The notes: generated by a model not told the origin, from the letters alone. A stretch of 64,000 nucleotides of DNA from Thermus tengchongensis (GCF_021462405.1 NZ_JAKEDU010000007.1:1-64000); one strand, 5' to 3'; counted from the stretch's first letter, positions 1 to 8,591 are shown. Translations and numbers: made by a program.

Positions 1-177
1 TACAGTCCGCAGTACAACCCGGTGGAGACGGTGTGGCGGCGAGTGAAGGGGTGGTTGCTGCCGCGGCGGTACTACGGGAGCGTGGAGGAGCTGAGGCGAG
101 GGGTGGAGGAGGCGTTGAGGAAACTGCAGGAGCGCCTGGAGAGGGAAGTGGGGCAAAGTCTATGCATGGCTACTTAG
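1..177 (+). pseudogene. IS630-type transposase, 3' end only (cut by window edge)
   Basis: The frame is open from base 1 to a TAG stop and encodes about 58 residues starting YSPQYNPVETVWRRVKGW. This is the typical C-terminal motif of IS630/Tc1-like DDE transposases, in which the Glu of PVE is the last catalytic acid. The basic, helical tail that follows also fits. The N-terminal part lies outside the window, so I cannot say whether the element is intact. The stop codon overlaps the stop of the opposing DUF554 gene by four bases, so the insertion end lies directly against that gene. No terminal inverted repeat can be defined here. Confidence 0.75.
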
Positions 178-917
178 GAGAGGAGGCCTGCCAGCCACCA
201 CACCAGGGGGGCAAGGAGAAGGGCGGGCAAAAAGGAGCCCACCCGCACCCGGGTGAGCCCCAGGAGGTTGATGCCCACGCCCAGCACCATGAGCCCCCCC
301 ACCCCCGTGACCAAGAGCACCCGGGGGTCGGCGGCGGGGTCGGGCAGGGCCTGGCTCAAGGTGCCGGCCAAGAGGGCCACGCCCCCTTGGTAAAGCAGGA
401 TGACCAGAACGCTAAAGCCCACCCCCACCCCAAAGGAGCTGGTGAGGGCGATGGCGGATAGGCCGTCCAAGGTGGCCTTGAGGAGGAGAAGGCTGGGGTC
501 GCCCGTGAGGCCATTTTGGATGGACCCCAAAAGGGTCATGGGGCCCACGCAGAAGAGGAGGCTGGCCGCCACGAAGCCCTCGGTGAAGCTTCCCCCGCCC
601 CTTACGGCCCGCTTGATCTTCTCTCCGATGCCCTCGAGGGTTTCCTCAATCCGCCACCACTCCCCAAGAAGCCCTCCCAGTACCAGAGCGATGAGCCCCA
701 GGACCACCCCGTCTATGGCTCCGCCCTTGGCTTTCCCCAGGGCGTCGGCCATGGAGAACCCGATAAAAAGGGTGGTGAGTCCCACCCCCTGGACCATGAT
801 GCGGGCCATGCGTTCGGGGAGCCGGCCCTGAAGCAGCAGACCAAGCCCTGTGCCCAGGGTCACGGTGGCGGCGTTGGCCAGGGTTCCCGAGAGCTTGTCC
901 AGAAGGCTGAGCTCCAT
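174..917 (-). CDS. DUF554 family membrane protein
   Basis: This 247-residue, very hydrophobic protein has about seven membrane segments and Gly-rich loops such as GTLANAATVTLGTGLGLLL near the start and FVAASLLFCVGPMTLLGSIQNGL in the middle, as in the DUF554 (YdfK/YqgA) family. Its function is unknown and it probably sits in the inner membrane. I chose the ATG at 917 because it opens directly into the conserved N-terminus. The frame stays open about 50 codons further upstream, but that stretch is low-complexity and lies over the divergent methyltransferase gene. Its 3' end touches the transposase remnant. The family call is firm; the role is not known. Confidence 0.85.
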   Translation of the reverse strand: MELSLLDKLSGTLANAATVTLGTGLGLLLQGRLPERMARIMVQGVGLTTLFIGFSMADALGKAKGGAIDGVVLGLIALVLGGLLGEWWRIEETLEGIGEKIKRAVRGGGSFTEGFVAASLLFCVGPMTLLGSIQNGLTGDPSLLLLKATLDGLSAIALTSSFGVGVGFSVLVILLYQGGVALLAGTLSQALPDPAADPRVLLVTGVGGLMVLGVGINLLGLTRVRVGSFLPALLLAPLVWWLAGLLS

Positions 918-935
918 GGGGGCTATTCTACGGGA

Positions 936-1598
936 GTGGAGCCCATCCTCACCCAGGACGGAACCCCCACCCTTTTCCATCCGGTCTACGGGGAGGCCTA
1001 CCATCCCCGGCAAGGAGCCTTGCTCCAGGCCAGGCGGCTTTACCTGGAGAAGACCCTCACCCATCTCCATCCCGCTCCTAGGGTCCTCGAGGTGGGCCTA
1101 GGGCTTTTGGTGAACTTCCGGGTAACCTTGGAGAGCGCCCTCAGGCGGGGCGTGCGCCTAAGGTACCTGGCGGTGGAGCGGGAGCCCCTGCCCCCGGAGC
1201 TTTTGGCCCAGGTGCGCCTGCCCCTGAGCCGTGCGGAGGAGGTGTTTGAGGAACTGCTAAGGGGCTGGCCAGGGGAGCGTTTTTCTGGCCCTTGGGGCGA
1301 GCTGAGGGTGGTCTTCGGGGACGTGCGTGATGCCCCCTTGCCCCGGGGCTGGGCCACGGCGGTGTACCTGGACCCCTTCAGCCCGAGGGTGAACCCCGAG
1401 CCCTGGAGCCTCCCTGTTCTCCAGAGGCTCCGCGGGGCCTTGCGGCTTGGGGGCCGGCTCGCCACCTACTCCGCCCAAGGGGCCTTCCGCCTTGCCCTCA
1501 AGGAGGCGGGGTTTGCCCTTCACCGGGTGCCCGGGGTGGGGAAGCGGGAGTGGACGGTGGGAATCGCTCTAGGAACTCCTCCCGGGTTAGGTACATGA
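936..1598 (+). CDS. MnmC/MnmD-like tRNA wobble-uridine methyltransferase
   Basis: This 220-residue protein resembles the methyltransferase half of MnmC, which methylates the aminomethyl-uridine at tRNA wobble position 34 using S-adenosylmethionine. It has the HPVYGEAYHPRQGALLQARRLY opening region, a SAM-binding loop RVLEVGLGLLVNF and the late motif VYLDPFSP, where Asp-Pro-Phe is typical of the family. The FAD-oxidase half of E. coli MnmC is absent, so this is the stand-alone MnmD layout. I take a GTG start at 936, giving a short gap to the divergent DUF554 gene. The frame extends upstream, but those codons are antisense to DUF554. Its last 101 bases overlap the opposing deacetylase gene. Confidence 0.82.
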   Translation: MEPILTQDGTPTLFHPVYGEAYHPRQGALLQARRLYLEKTLTHLHPAPRVLEVGLGLLVNFRVTLESALRRGVRLRYLAVEREPLPPELLAQVRLPLSRAEEVFEELLRGWPGERFSGPWGELRVVFGDVRDAPLPRGWATAVYLDPFSPRVNPEPWSLPVLQRLRGALRLGGRLATYSAQGAFRLALKEAGFALHRVPGVGKREWTVGIALGTPPGLGT

Positions 1599-2682
1599 GG
1601 CTGGCCAAGGCTCTGCGCCTAAGCTGAGGCAGGTCGCCCCGGTAAAGCCACAACTGCCATGTAGTGGTGATGCCGGCTATCCACGTGAGGTAGCGGGGAA
1701 GGGGATAGGGATAGGGCTTAAATCCCAAGACCCGCATGGCCTCGGCTTGGTAGCTAAAGCCGTAGATGATTTCAGGTGCTTCCCCTGGGTTCTTGCTTAT
1801 CCTTTCGGAAAGTTCGCGGAAGTTTCTCCGGGTGTACCGCAGAACCTCAAAGGGGCTAAGCTCTATGACCCGCTCTGAATCTATGTGCAGTTCCCAGGAG
1901 ATCACCCCTTTGAAGGGGGCAAAGGGAAATGACTTGCGTTCGTACTTCAGATAATCAAAGGGTCCGTATGCTACCCGCTGTAGCCGGTGGGCTCGGTCGT
2001 AGCGCTCGTTGAACCCCTGCAACCCCCGGATTAGGGCTTGCCTGGGACCGAGGGGCGTGGGCTGAAGCTCGTCTAGGGTGACTGGCTGGTACCCCAGCTC
2101 ATGTAGCTTTCCGAGGACTCGTTCCAGGAGCTCGAGGGTGCGCTGGGGTCCGTCGTGGAGAAGGACGATGGACCCGGGGCGCAGGTAGTAGAGGAGCCTT
2201 TCCGCCAAGGCCTCGGGGGGAAGATCCAGCCAGTCCTTGCTTTCCAAATCCCATAGGGCGATGCGCTTGCCCAGGAGGCGGGCGAAGAGGCGGGTGAAGG
2301 GGGTGTGGAGGCCGTGGGGGGGGCGGTAGTAGCGCCCTGGGTTCCGGCGCATGTGCTCCCATTCCAGCCAAGGCAGGAGGAGCTTCCAGGCTTGGTGCCA
2401 CTCCCCGTGGTCCTCCACCTGGTGGCCCTCGCGCCTCAGGGCCTCCACCAAGTCCGGCCGGGCTCTGGCCTTCTCCCCTGTGAGGAAGAAGGTGGCCTTC
2501 ACCCCATGGCGCCTGAGAAGTTCCAGGAGGGCCTCGGTGCGTTCTGAAGGGCCGTCGTCAAAGGTGAGGGCCACCTTGGGGGTGCGCCTCGAGGCGTGGG
2601 CGTAGGCCCCAAGGCCCAAAAAGCGGAAGAGAAGGTCCGAGACCCCGTAGAGCAGGAAAATCAGGCCCAGGATTATTTCCAT
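1498..2682 (-). CDS. Polysaccharide deacetylase with C-terminal extension
   Basis: This 394-residue protein has one N-terminal membrane segment (residues 1-24) followed by a NodB-type deacetylase domain. The catalytic set is visible: TFDDGPS at 40-46 with metal-binding Asp43, an H-x3-H pair (His92, His96), RPPHG at 120-124, and LLHDG with His176. It should remove acetyl groups from an N-acetylated glycan outside the membrane. Beyond residue 210 there are about 180 more residues rich in aromatics (for example GPFDYLKYERKSFPF) that belong to no part of the NodB fold; a YkoP-like module is possible. It overlaps the upstream MFS gene by 10 bases (same operon) and the convergent methyltransferase gene by 101 bases. 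Confidence 0.9.
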   Translation of the reverse strand: MEIILGLIFLLYGVSDLLFRFLGLGAYAHASRRTPKVALTFDDGPSERTEALLELLRRHGVKATFFLTGEKARARPDLVEALRREGHQVEDHGEWHQAWKLLLPWLEWEHMRRNPGRYYRPPHGLHTPFTRLFARLLGKRIALWDLESKDWLDLPPEALAERLLYYLRPGSIVLLHDGPQRTLELLERVLGKLHELGYQPVTLDELQPTPLGPRQALIRGLQGFNERYDRAHRLQRVAYGPFDYLKYERKSFPFAPFKGVISWELHIDSERVIELSPFEVLRYTRRNFRELSERISKNPGEAPEIIYGFSYQAEAMRVLGFKPYPYPLPRYLTWIAGITTTWQLWLYRGDLPQLRRRALASLMYLTREEFLERFPPSTPASPPRAPGEGQTPPP

Positions 2683-3839
2683 CGCTTCCTCCAGAAAAGG
2701 AAAGCGTAAATGAGGCTAAGGGAGAGGAAGATGATGCTACCCGCCAGAAAGGGTGCCTTGATGCCGAAGGTTTGCCACAAAAAACCTCCTACCGCAGGTC
2801 CTAAAGTTATCCCCAGCCCTTCCACGGTCATTAGGCCTCCCAATATGACTGCACGGTTTACATGAGGTAGGTTCTTTGCCAAAAAACCATTCCATCCAGA
2901 TAGGGAAAAGCTGAAGCCTAGGCCCCCAAAGGCTGCTAATAGGATGAGTTCCCCTAAGCTGGGGTTAAAGGCTAGGCGGGCCATTAATAGGGCCGAAAGG
3001 AAAAATCCGCCTACCAGAGCAACATGGTAGCCCGTTTTGTCAACGTGGCGACCAGTAAAGGGCAAAAGGCCAAAGGCTAAGCTTCCTCCCAAAAGGAGGA
3101 GCCCTCCAAAGGCGATGGGCTCGAGGCCGAGCTCCTCCTTGGCGAACCGCAAGATGAAGAGGGAAACCAACGCGGGGGCGAAGGTCTGGCCGAAAGCAGC
3201 AGGTAGAAAGAGGAAAAGGCGCTTGAGGGGATAGGTTTCCCTTGTTCTTTTGGGCATGGGGATGTGGAAAGAGAAAAGACTTACAGCTAGGAGAAAGATT
3301 ATCACCTGGGCTGTGATGAGCAAGGTCAGAGCAACCTCAGGTTCTCTTTGGGCCACCTGGCCGATGCCCACTAAACCAACACCTGTCCATGGGACCAACA
3401 GGACGGAAGTATAGGACAAAGCTCTGGCCTCCCGCCCAGGTATGGCGATGCGGCTGGCCAGGGTCATGAGTCCAGGGTAGAGGGTGGACATGGTGAGGCC
3501 CCAGAGGATGGCAAGGCCCCAAAGCAGCCAGCCCACGTTGGCCTTGGGGGTGAGAAGAAGCGTTACTAGACCTGTGAAGGCCGCTATGGTGATGGTACGA
3601 CCAAAGCCCAACTTTTCGGCCATTAGTCCCCCGAAAGTCTTGGAGAAGTTTTCGGCAAGTTGGTGGAAGGTGAAAGCCAGGGTGAAAACGGCGGGGGCAA
3701 GTCCCAAGTGTTCAGGGGCGTAAAAAGGCAGTAGACCAGCGAAAAAGCCGGTGCGTACACCCTCCATGAGACCTACCGCAAGTAGGAGGCGAAGGAAGAC
3801 AAAGAGCCCTTCTTTGGCCCACGGCAGATAGCGAAACAC
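2673..3839 (-). CDS. Major facilitator superfamily transporter
   Basis: This 388-residue integral membrane protein has about twelve hydrophobic segments in two six-helix halves, an MFS layout. The loop between helices 2 and 3 (GGLMAEKLGFGRT) and the equivalent loop in the second half (TGRHVDKTGYH) match MFS signature loops. The substrate cannot be read from sequence. Because the gene overlaps the deacetylase gene and faces a glycosyltransferase, export of a surface-glycan precursor or sugar is a reasonable guess. It starts with GTG at 3839, five bases from a TATACT -10 box, suggesting leaderless transcription. Its base composition is slightly AT-richer than that of the housekeeping genes around it. 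Confidence 0.85.
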   Translation of the reverse strand: MFRYLPWAKEGLFVFLRLLLAVGLMEGVRTGFFAGLLPFYAPEHLGLAPAVFTLAFTFHQLAENFSKTFGGLMAEKLGFGRTITIAAFTGLVTLLLTPKANVGWLLWGLAILWGLTMSTLYPGLMTLASRIAIPGREARALSYTSVLLVPWTGVGLVGIGQVAQREPEVALTLLITAQVIIFLLAVSLFSFHIPMPKRTRETYPLKRLFLFLPAAFGQTFAPALVSLFILRFAKEELGLEPIAFGGLLLLGGSLAFGLLPFTGRHVDKTGYHVALVGGFFLSALLMARLAFNPSLGELILLAAFGGLGFSFSLSGWNGFLAKNLPHVNRAVILGGLMTVEGLGITLGPAVGGFLWQTFGIKAPFLAGSIIFLSLSLIYAFLFWRKRWK

Positions 3840-3841
3840 GC

Positions 3842-3850
3842 TAAAGTATA
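3842..3850. promoter_or_regulatory. Overlapping divergent -10 boxes (MFS and GT2 genes)
   Basis: Only 14 bases separate the two start codons. On the minus strand TATACT (3845-3850) lies five bases before the MFS GTG. On the plus strand TAAAGT (3842-3847) lies six bases before the GT2 GTG. Both would give leaderless messages from the same nine bases, so the two promoters should exclude each other. No clear -35 was found on either side. Confidence 0.5.
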
Positions 3851-3853
3851 CCC

Positions 3854-4537
3854 GTGCGCATCAGCGTGGTGATCCCCGCCCACAACGAGGAGGCCTACTT
3901 GCCCCAGTGCCTCGAGGCGGTGCTGGCCCAAAGCCTGCCCCCCTTTGAGGTGATCGTGGTGGACAACGCTTCCACCGACCGCACCCGGGAGGTGGCGGAG
4001 GCCTTTGGCGTGCGGGTGGTGTACTGCGCCAAGAAGGGCGTGGCCCACGCCCGTCAGGCGGGGCTTTTGGCCGCCCGGGGGGAGTGGGTGGCCATGACCG
4101 ACGCCGACTCCCTGCCTACCCCCACCTGGCTCCAGGCCCTGGCGGAGCGCGCCCCCGGGGCGGTGGCCCTCTACGGCCCCTTGCGCTTTTACGGGGTTTC
4201 GGCTTGGGAAGCCGCCCTTTCCGAATGGGGCTACCGGGCCTTCTTGCGCCTCATGGCCCTTTTGGAGCGGCCCAACCTGGCGGGGGCCAACATGATGGTC
4301 CTGAAGGAGGCGGCCTTGAAGGCGGGCGGGTTTCCCGAGGTGGAGGCCCGGGAGGACGTCCTCCTGGGCTGGAAGCTCAGGCACCTAGGCCCGGTGCGCT
4401 ACGTACCCCAAGCCCTGGTCCTCACCTCGGCCCGCAGGCTGAAAGGCGGCTGGGGCCGCTTCCTCCTCCGGCAGGCTAGAAACTTCCTGGGCGATCCTCG
4501 AGGGTACTTCGGGGAAGGCGGGGAAAGGGAAAGATAA
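3854..4537 (+). CDS. Family 2 glycosyltransferase
   Basis: This 227-residue GT-A fold enzyme opens with [19 protein letters not shown] and has DNASTDRT, then the metal-binding DxD-like motif in [10 protein letters not shown], and a later acidic [13 protein letters not shown] that supplies the catalytic base. It transfers a nucleotide-activated sugar. The protein is soluble with no strong membrane segment, although amphipathic association is possible. It starts with GTG and appears leaderless. The last 62 bases overlap the opposing GT4 gene. Together with the deacetylase, MFS and GT4 genes it forms a glycan-building neighbourhood. Acceptor and sugar are unknown. Confidence 0.9.
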   Translation: MRISVVIPAHNEEAYLPQCLEAVLAQSLPPFEVIVVDNASTDRTREVAEAFGVRVVYCAKKGVAHARQAGLLAARGEWVAMTDADSLPTPTWLQALAERAPGAVALYGPLRFYGVSAWEAALSEWGYRAFLRLMALLERPNLAGANMMVLKEAALKAGGFPEVEAREDVLLGWKLRHLGPVRYVPQALVLTSARRLKGGWGRFLLRQARNFLGDPRGYFGEGGERER

Positions 4538-5687
4538 GCCTTTTGGGCTCCACCCGCAGGATCTCGCCCGCTTCGTCGTAGACCGCCACGATTCTTTCCG
4601 CGATGCGCTCCGCCGAGCGCTCCAAGGCCCAGGCACGGGCTTGGAGGCTGAAGCGCCGCCGCTTTTCCTCGTCCATAAGGAGCTCCAAAGCCCTTTCCGC
4701 CAGGGCCTGGAAGTCCCCTGGGGGCACCAGGTATCCCGTCTTCCCCTCCTCCACTCCCTCCAGCACCCCCTCCGCCCCCACGGCCACCACCGGCACCCCC
4801 ATGGCCTGGGCTTCCCAGACCACGAGGCCCTGGGTTTCCGTCTCGCTGGCGAAGAGGAAGAGCTCGGCCATACGGTAGTAGCCGCCGATCTTCCCGTAGG
4901 GCACGGGGCCCAAAAAGCGCACCCGCTCGGCGATGCCGAGTGCTTTGGCCAGGTGCTTTAGGGCGTGGAGCTCCGGGCCTTCCCCGATGTGCACCAAGAA
5001 GACGTCCACCTTTTTGGCCAGCTCAGCCACCGCTTTCAGCACCACGTCAAAGGACTTTTCCTTCCCCAGGCGCCCCACGGTGATGAGGCGGCGCTTGCCC
5101 TCCGGCCAGGGGGAAGGGGAGGGGAGGGGGGCTTCCTCCAGGAGGCGGTTGTCGATCCCGGTGGGGATGACCCGGATGGGGCGCTCGATGCCGTAGCTTT
5201 CTGCCAGGCGCCTCACGGGCTCGGTGGGGGCGATGACCACCTCCACCCGGTTGTAGAAGGCCTTGGCCAGGCGGGGTACGATGCCCGTGTACTTGTCCAG
5301 GATGGCCAATCCCGGGACGTAGTGGGCGTACTTCTCGTAGTGGGTGTGGAAGGTGGAGACGTGGGGCAGGCCTTTGTTCCGGGCGATCCTGAGGCCCCAG
5401 ACCCCCAGGGTGAGGGGGGTGTGGGTGTGGATGAGCTCAAACTTCGTGGGCAGGTAGCGGGCGGAGGGCAGGGCGATCTGCTGCCCTTCGTAGAAGGGGT
5501 AGGCCACGGAGGGCACCCGGATCACCCCTTCCTCGCCCTCGGGGGCCTCGGGATGGCGGGGGGCGATGACCCAGGCCTCGTGGCCCATGCGGCGGAGCTC
5601 CCGCAAAAGCAGGTAAACGCTGGTGGTAACCCCGTTGGGGTTGGGGAAGTAGACGTCGGTGAAGAGGCCTACGCGGTAGAGGCGCAT
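4476..5687 (-). CDS. Family 4 glycosyltransferase
   Basis: This 403-residue GT-B enzyme has a Gly-rich N-terminal domain ([19 protein letters not shown], then the acceptor-side HTHTPLTLG) and a donor-binding C-terminal domain with [13 protein letters not shown] and the E-x7-E motif in [18 protein letters not shown]. The sequence is most like glycolipid-forming GT4 enzymes that glycosylate diacylglycerol, a plausible role in a Thermus envelope rich in glycolipids, but the substrate is inferred. The ATG start at 5687 is followed upstream by TACAAT seven bases away. It overlaps the convergent GT2 gene by 62 bases. Confidence 0.9.
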   Translation of the reverse strand: MRLYRVGLFTDVYFPNPNGVTTSVYLLLRELRRMGHEAWVIAPRHPEAPEGEEGVIRVPSVAYPFYEGQQIALPSARYLPTKFELIHTHTPLTLGVWGLRIARNKGLPHVSTFHTHYEKYAHYVPGLAILDKYTGIVPRLAKAFYNRVEVVIAPTEPVRRLAESYGIERPIRVIPTGIDNRLLEEAPLPSPSPWPEGKRRLITVGRLGKEKSFDVVLKAVAELAKKVDVFLVHIGEGPELHALKHLAKALGIAERVRFLGPVPYGKIGGYYRMAELFLFASETETQGLVVWEAQAMGVPVVAVGAEGVLEGVEEGKTGYLVPPGDFQALAERALELLMDEEKRRRFSLQARAWALERSAERIAERIVAVYDEAGEILRVEPKRLIFPFPRLPRSTLEDRPGSF

Positions 5688-5694
5688 CCGGAGT

Positions 5695-5700
5695 ATTGTA
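5695..5700 (-). promoter_or_regulatory. -10 box for the GT4 gene
   Basis: TACAAT on the minus strand ends seven bases before the ATG at 5687, the spacing expected for a leaderless transcript. No convincing -35 could be assigned. Confidence 0.4.
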
Positions 5701-5753
5701 AGGTACTTTTGGTCATGCTACCTTGGATAAGGTAGTTGCTTGAGGGGGAAGTT

Positions 5754-6881
5754 GTGTCCAAGAACTGTCTAGCGGTAATCATAAATCCCAAGCCTGTGAC
5801 ATTTGAGGGCGGGGGGGAAAAGTTTGCTCTGCTTTTAGGAGATGTGCTTCAAAAAGAGGGATGGAATGTGGAGTTCGCCCGTCCTTTGGGACGGGTGCCA
5901 AGCCAAATAGATTTGCTTGTGCTAAATGGAGCACAGGGAACAGGCTTGCTGTGGGCTCGCCGCTGGATAGAGCGATCTAAGTGGGTTTGGGTAATTCCTC
6001 ATGAGGCGCTGAGGCAAGAAATCAATATGTTGGGAATCTATCCTGGACGTTTACTAGATGAGATTGTTGCGGGTATCCTGCCCTTGGCTTTCAAGTATTG
6101 GACACGTCATAGAGGGCGCCGCGTTACACTTATTGCGGTAGGCCAACAAAATGCCCTTCATTTAAAAGAGTGGTTTGGCACTGAGCCGGAGTATATTCCC
6201 AATGGTGTGGGGAACTTGGTTTTCGAGGAATCAAGTCGAGTGCGCGGACTGCTTGACTCAATTCAAAAGAAAAGGGGGAATCTAGCGGCTGGAAAGTGGC
6301 TTGGATTGATTGTTTCCCGGTGGGACTACACAAAAAACCCCGAGGGTATTGTAAAAATAGCTAGGTCAACGCCGGAGAACGTGCGCCTCATCGTGCGATC
6401 AACGCCAGATGGGCTTTTTGCCCTAAGAAAGAGGTTGGGTCTATTGAGATGGCCGCCATTGACGCATCCGCGAGTGACATGGGTGGAGTATCCCCTTTCG
6501 AGGGAGGAAGTATTGGCTTTAATGCGGGATGCGGATTTTTTAATCTTACCAAGCAAGTACGAATCGTTTCCTTATGTCGCGTTAGAAGCTGCCGCTGTCG
6601 GAACATTGCCTTTTCTGACGCCTGTGGGTTTAGGATGGGAGTTTAGCAAGGATCCGCTTCTTGCGCGTCTGATATTGCCTTTGCCACCACACGGCCGCAT
6701 GACTGCTAGTGAAAGTTGGCAACAGATTCTTTCTGTATTAAGCGATAAGCCTTTGGTTAGGGAACTTAAGTCTGCCCTAAGAGAACTTTCAATGCGCTAT
6801 TCTCTTGAAAATTGGGAAGACCGGATACGGCGTCTCTTATATCAAGACATGGAGAAGTTATGTGACAGGATATCTAAATAA
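5754..6881 (+). CDS. Glycosyltransferase (GT4-like), AT-rich gene
   Basis: This 375-residue protein has a GT-B layout: an N-terminal part with NPKPVTFEGGGEKFALLLGD, a mid-protein YIPNGVGN that fits the donor-domain entrance, LGLIVSRWDYTKNPEGIVKIA, and the E-x7-E-like motif PSKYESFPYVALEAAAVG. I placed the start at GTG 5754 because a strong GAGGGGG ribosome site lies six bases upstream; an upstream in-frame TTG at 5736 lacks one. Base composition and codon use differ sharply from the neighbours (many A/T third positions such as TTA, AAA and AAT), so this gene was probably acquired by transfer. It converges with the next gene, overlapping by 8 bases. Confidence 0.85.
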   Translation: MSKNCLAVIINPKPVTFEGGGEKFALLLGDVLQKEGWNVEFARPLGRVPSQIDLLVLNGAQGTGLLWARRWIERSKWVWVIPHEALRQEINMLGIYPGRLLDEIVAGILPLAFKYWTRHRGRRVTLIAVGQQNALHLKEWFGTEPEYIPNGVGNLVFEESSRVRGLLDSIQKKRGNLAAGKWLGLIVSRWDYTKNPEGIVKIARSTPENVRLIVRSTPDGLFALRKRLGLLRWPPLTHPRVTWVEYPLSREEVLALMRDADFLILPSKYESFPYVALEAAAVGTLPFLTPVGLGWEFSKDPLLARLILPLPPHGRMTASESWQQILSVLSDKPLVRELKSALRELSMRYSLENWEDRIRRLLYQDMEKLCDRISK

Positions 6882-7947
6882 GCGCTGCGATTTCGTTCAA
6901 GGTAGACAAAAGCCGAGGCAGATAGAAATCCAGGTTGTGGTGCAAAACCACATAGGCCCTTGCGTTGTTGCCAAGCTCTTCTCTGTTTTCTAAGGCATAT
7001 AAGATCCACTTAGCCATGTGCTTAGGTTCTGGTGGTGATAGGACACCGGTCTGCCTGTGATTTATGATTTCACGCTGAGCTGGTATATCTGAAGTAATCA
7101 CGGGTAGGCCGCATGCCATCGCCTCGAGAGTCGATAGCGACTGATTCTCGCCTAATGTAGGTTGCAGAACAGCATCCGCTGCCGCATAAACATTTGGCAT
7201 ATCGTACCGTTTGCCTAGAAAAAACACGTTGCCTAGCCTAAGAGCTTTTTGGGCAAGGCGTACCGGGCCTTCTAGTTCACCGGTGCCTACATAGGCAAAG
7301 TCTATTTCTGGAAGAAGTTGCGCTACCCTCAGGGGGAGAAAGGGGTTCTTTTCAGGACTGAGCCGACCAGGTATAAGTATGAGGTCTTTTTCGGGCCTTA
7401 AGCCCAAAGATTCCTTTCTTTCTCGGCGATTTTCTTTTGAAAGCTCTGGGCGGAAACGGTGTACATCTACGGCATTAGGTACTGCGTAAACCTGAGCTAA
7501 GCCATAAAAGTCCTGCAAAAATGACTTTGCCCAGTGAGAAACTGTGATAATTGCACGCGCATTTTGTAGGTTCGGCACCTGGAGGTAGCGGTAACCTAGG
7601 CGGTACAAAAATTGAAACGGCTGTGGGTAATAAATGTCGACTTGATCGTGAACGAGCAGAACTAAATTCTTTTTGCCAAAAGTTGAGAAAAAGCGGCGAT
7701 AGCTGAAGGGCCCATAACCCGTTATGAGCGGCAAGTAGCCATGTTGAAAGAAGGTGACGTCAAATGGGTGAGTCACGTGGATGCTATGTTGCCTGAGCTC
7801 GTCGATAATGGGGATTAAGTGCGGCAAGTTCCTAAGACCGACTGCAACTGAGATGCCGCTTGCAGACAGACGAAGGGCGATGTCTCGTAGATAGGTAAGA
7901 ACACCCCCGATGAGAGGTGTATCGGTAGCTATAAAAATCCCCTTCAT
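6874..7947 (-). CDS. Family 4 glycosyltransferase, AT-rich gene
   Basis: This 357-residue GT-B enzyme has an N-terminal DTPLIGGVLTYLRDIALRL loop, the segment AIITVSHWAKSFL, VPNAVDVHRFRPE, the donor-domain strand LILIPGRLSPEKNP, and E-x7-E in GENQSLSTLEAMACGLPV. It should add a sugar to a surface polysaccharide or glycolipid. Like the convergent gene before it, it is clearly AT-richer than the flanking chromosome, which suggests both came in together. It starts with ATG at 7947; TATACT sits ten bases upstream. Its upstream side faces a broken transposase gene. Confidence 0.9.
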   Translation of the reverse strand: MKGIFIATDTPLIGGVLTYLRDIALRLSASGISVAVGLRNLPHLIPIIDELRQHSIHVTHPFDVTFFQHGYLPLITGYGPFSYRRFFSTFGKKNLVLLVHDQVDIYYPQPFQFLYRLGYRYLQVPNLQNARAIITVSHWAKSFLQDFYGLAQVYAVPNAVDVHRFRPELSKENRRERKESLGLRPEKDLILIPGRLSPEKNPFLPLRVAQLLPEIDFAYVGTGELEGPVRLAQKALRLGNVFFLGKRYDMPNVYAAADAVLQPTLGENQSLSTLEAMACGLPVITSDIPAQREIINHRQTGVLSPPEPKHMAKWILYALENREELGNNARAYVVLHHNLDFYLPRLLSTLNEIAALI

Positions 7948-7957
7948 AACACTCTTT

Positions 7958-7963
7958 AGTATA
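7958..7963 (-). promoter_or_regulatory. -10 box for AT-rich glycosyltransferase
   Basis: TATACT on the minus strand lies ten bases before the ATG at 7947. No good -35 was seen at 16-18 bases further upstream. Confidence 0.4.
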
Positions 7964-7996
7964 GGCCTAATTCCCCTTTTCGGATATTCAACGTAT

Positions 7997-8027
7997 ACCC
8001 CCTTGACGAGCCAAAGGAAAAGGGGGT
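7997..8027. repeat. Inverted repeat before transposase remnant
   Basis: ACCCCCTT (7997-8004) and AAGGGGGT (8020-8027) form an 8-bp perfect inverted repeat with a 15-base loop, about 30 bases before the transposase remnant. It could be an IS end structure or a small hairpin; no matching end was found at the other side, so its nature stays open. Confidence 0.35.
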
Positions 8028-8054
8028 GTTTGGTGATGTGTGGAAGAACACCAG

Positions 8055-8591
8055 ATGCCCCCTTTCATCCTACCGCTGCCCCTGGAGGAGCTGGTCTCCC
8101 TGCTCCTACCTTTGGTTCCAAGCTCGCCTGCCAGCACCGGAGAGAAAACCCGGCAGGCCCAGAACCTTCTCCGATCTCAGCCTTCTCCTCTTCCACCTGG
8201 TCCGCGCCCTCCTGGGCTTCTCCACCGAGCGCCTGCGCCGGGAACTGGCCCGCAACCCCGGCCTCCGCAGGCGCCTGGTCCTAAGACGCGTTCTCTCCGC
8301 CTCCACCTTGAGGGAGCCGGAGGCTACCCTGGCACCACCTGCGGGTAGGGAAGCGGGTGGGCCGGAAAAGGCGTGGGCTAGCCATGGACTCCACCCTCCT
8401 TCCTGCCCAATTGCTGGTCCTGCAGGTGACCCCTGTTTTCCTTCCCACGACTACCCTTTCGGCTGGCGAGGAGACGGAGGCTGAAGGTGGTGGGGCAGGT
8501 GGGGGTGTGGGTGATGGCCTGGAGTCTGGTGGCCCAGCTTCTTGGGGAGGCGGGTCTACCCATCACCCGAGTGTTGCGGGCGGTGGCGTGA
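8055..8591 (+). pseudogene. Broken DDE-type transposase
   Basis: Pieces of one protein are spread over three frames. MPPFILPLPLEELVSLLLPL starts at 8055. After a shift, GRPRTFSDLSLLLFHLVRALLGFSTERLRRELARNP continues. RKRRGLAMDSTLLPA follows in a third frame, then GDPCFPSHDYPFGWRGDG, and finally RLKVVGQVGVWVMAWSLVAQLL ending at TGA 8591. The order, with a basic N-terminal domain followed by a D-S-T-like strand, resembles IS4/IS5-type transposases; the family is inferred. At least three frameshifts and a probable internal deletion mean it is inactive. It fills most of the gap between the AT-rich glycosyltransferases and degV and marks past insertion activity there. Confidence 0.7.

Noticed and set aside
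516-935. Longer N-terminus for the MnmD-like methyltransferase
   Set aside because: The upstream part of the frame is antisense to the DUF554 gene and has no family similarity.
7997-8027. Riboswitch or RNA gene before the transposase remnant
   Set aside because: Only one 8-bp hairpin is present, with no wider conserved folding pattern or downstream metabolic gene.
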